Source of the DNA: Marinomonas atlantica
GTDB lineage: Bacteria > Pseudomonadota > Gammaproteobacteria > Pseudomonadales > Marinomonadaceae
Direction: 5' to 3'
DNA length: 58,914 nt
Assembly (NCBI RefSeq): GCF_001639725.1
Contig: NZ_LTAW01000014.1
Span: forward strand, 1 to 58,914
The position numbers and the translations under genes were made by a program. Positions 56,696 through 58,914 of the stretch are shown one piece after another. The notes under the pieces are model-generated. The model was given only the letters and a program-made list of their open reading frames with translations. It did no database searches and was not told where the DNA came from. Position 1 is the first letter of the stretch. The number at the start of each line of letters is the position of its first letter.

Positions 56696-57398
56696 GACCT
56701 TTACCATTTTAGATGGCAAACAAGTTATTGAAGGCACTGTCAACTTGGCAACCAAGACCGTCACACGTTGGCAGCCCATTAAAGACGTTCACGGAATGGT
56801 CATCTGGGACGATTTTATTGCCGCTCAGGAGATTATTGAAAGCAGTAAAGAATATGCCGATGCCCTTAAAAAACGTGGCATAGACAATGTCAAAGAAGTG
56901 GTGGCTACGCCGCTAACTGTTGGTTTCTTTGATGGCGAAGATGGGCTAAAAGAAGACGACCGTTTGCTGAAAATAGTCTCTTATTTAGACATTGGTGATG
57001 GTAATTTTTGGGCCCACCCTATTGAAGGGCTAGTGGCTGTGGTTAACCTAGAAACCAAGTCTATTGAAAAAATCGAAGACAGCGGTGTGATCCCTGTTCC
57101 CATGAAGCCAAACCCTTATGATGGTCGTGATCAGAAAAATATGGCCACGGTAAAACCCATCGCCATTTCAGAACCGAAAGGTTCGAATTACAAAATGTCC
57201 GGCAACATCATCCATTGGCAAAACTGGGACTTCCACTTAAAGCTTGATCCTCGTGTTGGCCCTGTTCTCTCGACGATGACCTACAACGACCAAGGCACCA
57301 AACGCAAAATCATGTATGAAGGTTCCCTTGGTGGCATGATTGTTCCCTACGGCGATCCTGATATCGGTTGGTATTTTAAGGCTTACCTAGATTCAGGT
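56694..57398 (+). pseudogene. Copper amine oxidase (TynA-like), internal fragment
   Basis: About 235 codons matching the N2-N3 and early catalytic-domain region of a bacterial primary-amine oxidase (GTVNLATKTVTRWQPIKDVH, WAHPIEGLVAVVNLETKSIE, HWQNWDFHLKLDPRVGPV, FKAYLDSG). The next expected residues (about GDYGMG) and the active-site TPQ/topaquinone Tyr region, much further on, are missing, as is the signal peptide. Both ends are cut by rearrangement. The parent gene would oxidise aromatic amines such as tyramine or phenylethylamine. Confidence 0.85.
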
Positions 57399-58042
57399 GT
57401 TTGCGTTTCCTGCGGTACTGAAATACCGTATCCGTTGTCTTCAATATAAAATAGATGCGGTAAATTATTCGTCGTCGAGATGTTTAGTGCCGCCCAAAAC
57501 CCACTGGTCGACATCGAAGAGTCGCCACCCATTGAAACCGCAATCGCACCTACATAGCTCTCTTCTTCTAGCTGATCCCGATGATATAGAATGGACTGCG
57601 CCCAACCTGAGATAGGTGAATATTGAGCCCCCACACCACCACACATTGGGAACAACATCGCGCCCTTTCTATTCACATTAGGGTAGTTACATACAACACC
57701 GATGTCTCTGCCATCACTGTAGCCACCCGATTTTGCCAAAGGTGATGCCACCACCTCATCTAGATCGATACCCAAACTCATCACAAAGGGTCTCGAACGG
57801 TAGTAGCCCGTCGCAGCGTCATGAGGATGCGTCAAAAGAGAACCTAAAAGAATTTGGGCAAAGTCGTGCCCGCGAGCGGAAAACTGATTAAACACTAGTT
57901 TCTCAGGCACAAGCTCATGCTCTTCGATGTCATCAAGAGCGCGAGATAAAAGCATTAATCGACTGACGCTTCGCCAATCAAAATCTGGCTTATTTGTATT
58001 GAGTTTTGAAGTGCATGTTGGGGTTTCTAGCAATTCATTCAT
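57397..58042 (-). pseudogene. 2-oxo-acid dehydrogenase E1 component, N-terminal fragment
   Basis: About 215 codons of the alpha-type thiamine-diphosphate domain: LMLLSRALDDIEEHEL at the start of the core, GYYRSRPFVMSLG, GGVGAQYSPISGWAQ, and the ThDP-binding motif GGDSSMSTSGFWAALN to NGYGISVP. It breaks after ETQTP, where the amine oxidase fragment begins. The start at 58042 has AAAGAGGA upstream. It is divergent from the Lrp-type gene, a layout known for BkdR and the bkd operon. The rest of the E1 gene and any E2 are lost from here. Confidence 0.82.
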
Positions 58043-58200
58043 TAAGACACATCCTCTTTCTCTGCTTTTCAGCTTTATTTTTATAAGTAAGATGCAGTTA
58101 ATGTTATCCACGAATTGACGAAATTATCTTTCTTAATTGCTATCTCTTTGTCACACTGAGCAACAAAGTTTCTTCAAACAACAATAAAGGGAAACAGTTC

Positions 58201-58683
58201 GTGCTGGATAAATTTGATATTAGTATTCTTGCGGCGCTGCAAAATGACGGCCGTTTAAGCAATAGGGATTTAGCGGATAAAATAGGGCTTTCGAACGCAC
58301 CATGCTGGCGTCGACTAAAGCGTTTAGAAGACGAAGGCTACATCAGTGGCTATAAAGCTGAACTGAATGCGAAAAGGCTGAACTTAAATGTGATCGCTTT
58401 TGCACAGGTATCAATGGACAATCATCATCCTCAAACCCTTGAGCCTTTTCTCTCCATTGTCAGTGACTGCCATGAAATACAAGAGTGTCATTCCGTCAGC
58501 GGTGATTGCGACTATCTACTAAAAATTGTTACTAAAGACCTAATCACCTATGACGAACTACTAAGCCAAAAGCTCTTACAAGCTAAAGGCGTGCGCTCTG
58601 TGAATACCATGTTTTCAATGAAACAACCCAAGGTCTCGAGAGAATATCCATTACATGAATTTCCCATTAGCGACTTTTCTTGA
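58201..58683 (+). CDS. Lrp/AsnC-family regulator (BkdR-like position)
   Basis: A 160-residue Lrp-type regulator starting with GTG: helix-turn-helix FDISILAALQNDGRLSNRDL, then IGLSNAPCWRRLKRLEDEGY, and a C-terminal RAM domain with SGDCDYLLKIVTKDL. AAAGGGAAA is 7-8 nt upstream of the GTG. It is divergent from the E1 fragment with about 158 bp between, the arrangement of bkdR and its branched-chain keto-acid dehydrogenase operon in Pseudomonas. Its former target is now truncated, so it may be a relic regulator or act elsewhere. Confidence 0.88.
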   Translation: MLDKFDISILAALQNDGRLSNRDLADKIGLSNAPCWRRLKRLEDEGYISGYKAELNAKRLNLNVIAFAQVSMDNHHPQTLEPFLSIVSDCHEIQECHSVSGDCDYLLKIVTKDLITYDELLSQKLLQAKGVRSVNTMFSMKQPKVSREYPLHEFPISDFS

Positions 58684-58798
58684 AAACACGATTTGCAGAC
58701 TAAGATAGTTGACTAAAAAAACAATTTTAAATGCACAGGGATGTAATAGAAGGTGGGTATATTTAAAAATAGAACTTACAGGGAGGAAATATCTCGTA

Positions 58799-58874
58799 TG
58801 GTGGGTGTGGAGAGGTTCGAACTCCCGACATTCGCCTTGTAAGGGCGACGCTCTCCCAACTGAGCTACACACCC
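58799..58874 (-). tRNA. tRNA-Val (anticodon TAC)
   Basis: On the minus strand: acceptor GGGTGTG, D-arm GCTCAGTTGGGAGAGC, anticodon stem CGCCC/GGGCG-type pairing around CTTACAA (anticodon TAC, Val), T-arm with GAGTTCGAACCTC, discriminator A and encoded CCA. It is a full 76-nt gene. Confidence 0.97.
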
Positions 58875-58914
58875 ATCGCAATGATGGTAACGCTTGGCAA
58901 CTTACTACTCTTTA

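Noticed and set aside
58651..58881. Minus-strand open frame of 76 codons with CSSVGRASPLQGE-type residues
   Set aside because: It is read-through of the tRNA-Val gene, a well-known false protein from tRNA sequence.

Overview
The window reads as chromosome of a marine gammaproteobacterium of the Oceanospirillales type, most probably Marinomonas. This rests on the moderate GC content, the protein styles, pseudoazurin, LexA-box control of dinB, and an indole-3-acetate (iac) cluster of the kind known from Marinomonas. The genus is an inference from recall; no search was run. The window is bracketed by two minus-strand tRNA genes, Asp(GTC) at the left edge and Val(TAC) at the right edge.

Left part (0-16.7 kb): a LysR regulator; an Lrp-type regulator divergent from an EamA exporter and an aromatic/aspartate aminotransferase; a lipoprotein; and a two-gene unit in which a small unknown protein is translationally coupled to a divergent FtsZ paralogue. 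A defence-like stretch follows. It holds a decayed hypothetical gene, a large nuclease-helicase-S24 peptidase fusion, an IS30 remnant, and a WYL regulator / methyltransferase / HNH endonuclease operon. Housekeeping genes come next: pseudoazurin, gamma-glutamyltranspeptidase, dinB with a perfect LexA box, and a small protein with two DUF2158 copies.

Middle part (16.9-35.4 kb): the catechol branch of the beta-ketoadipate pathway. catB-catC-catA run on the minus strand. A TRAP binding-protein gene (dctP) upstream of them has been split by an 8.3-kb IS5-family composite transposon. The two nearly identical IS copies (1158 bp, 19-bp inverted repeats) lie in the same orientation. The whole unit is bounded by TTAG duplications, and removing it restores the dctP frame. 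The cargo is a truncated integrase, an AlpA-like regulator, a LysR regulator divergent from a four-gene redox/detoxification operon, and a truncated GST gene. Beyond it lie a BenM/CatM-like LysR gene, an IclR (PcaR-like) gene and pcaI-pcaJ-pcaF-pcaD.

Right part (35.4-55.9 kb): a complete iac set. iacA-B-I-C-D-E-F-G and iacH are on the minus strand. A branched-chain-type ABC transporter, a ketopantoate-reductase-like gene, a class II aldolase, the MarR regulator iacR and a TRAP dctPQM system are on the plus strand. Together iac (indole-3-acetate to catechol), cat (catechol to the enol-lactone) and pca (enol-lactone to succinyl-CoA plus acetyl-CoA) give a full route from the plant and algal hormone to the TCA cycle.

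Right edge (55.9-58.9 kb): a scar region in which fragments of two LysR genes, a copper amine oxidase and a keto-acid dehydrogenase E1 subunit are joined without any visible IS. An intact Lrp-type gene and tRNA-Val follow.
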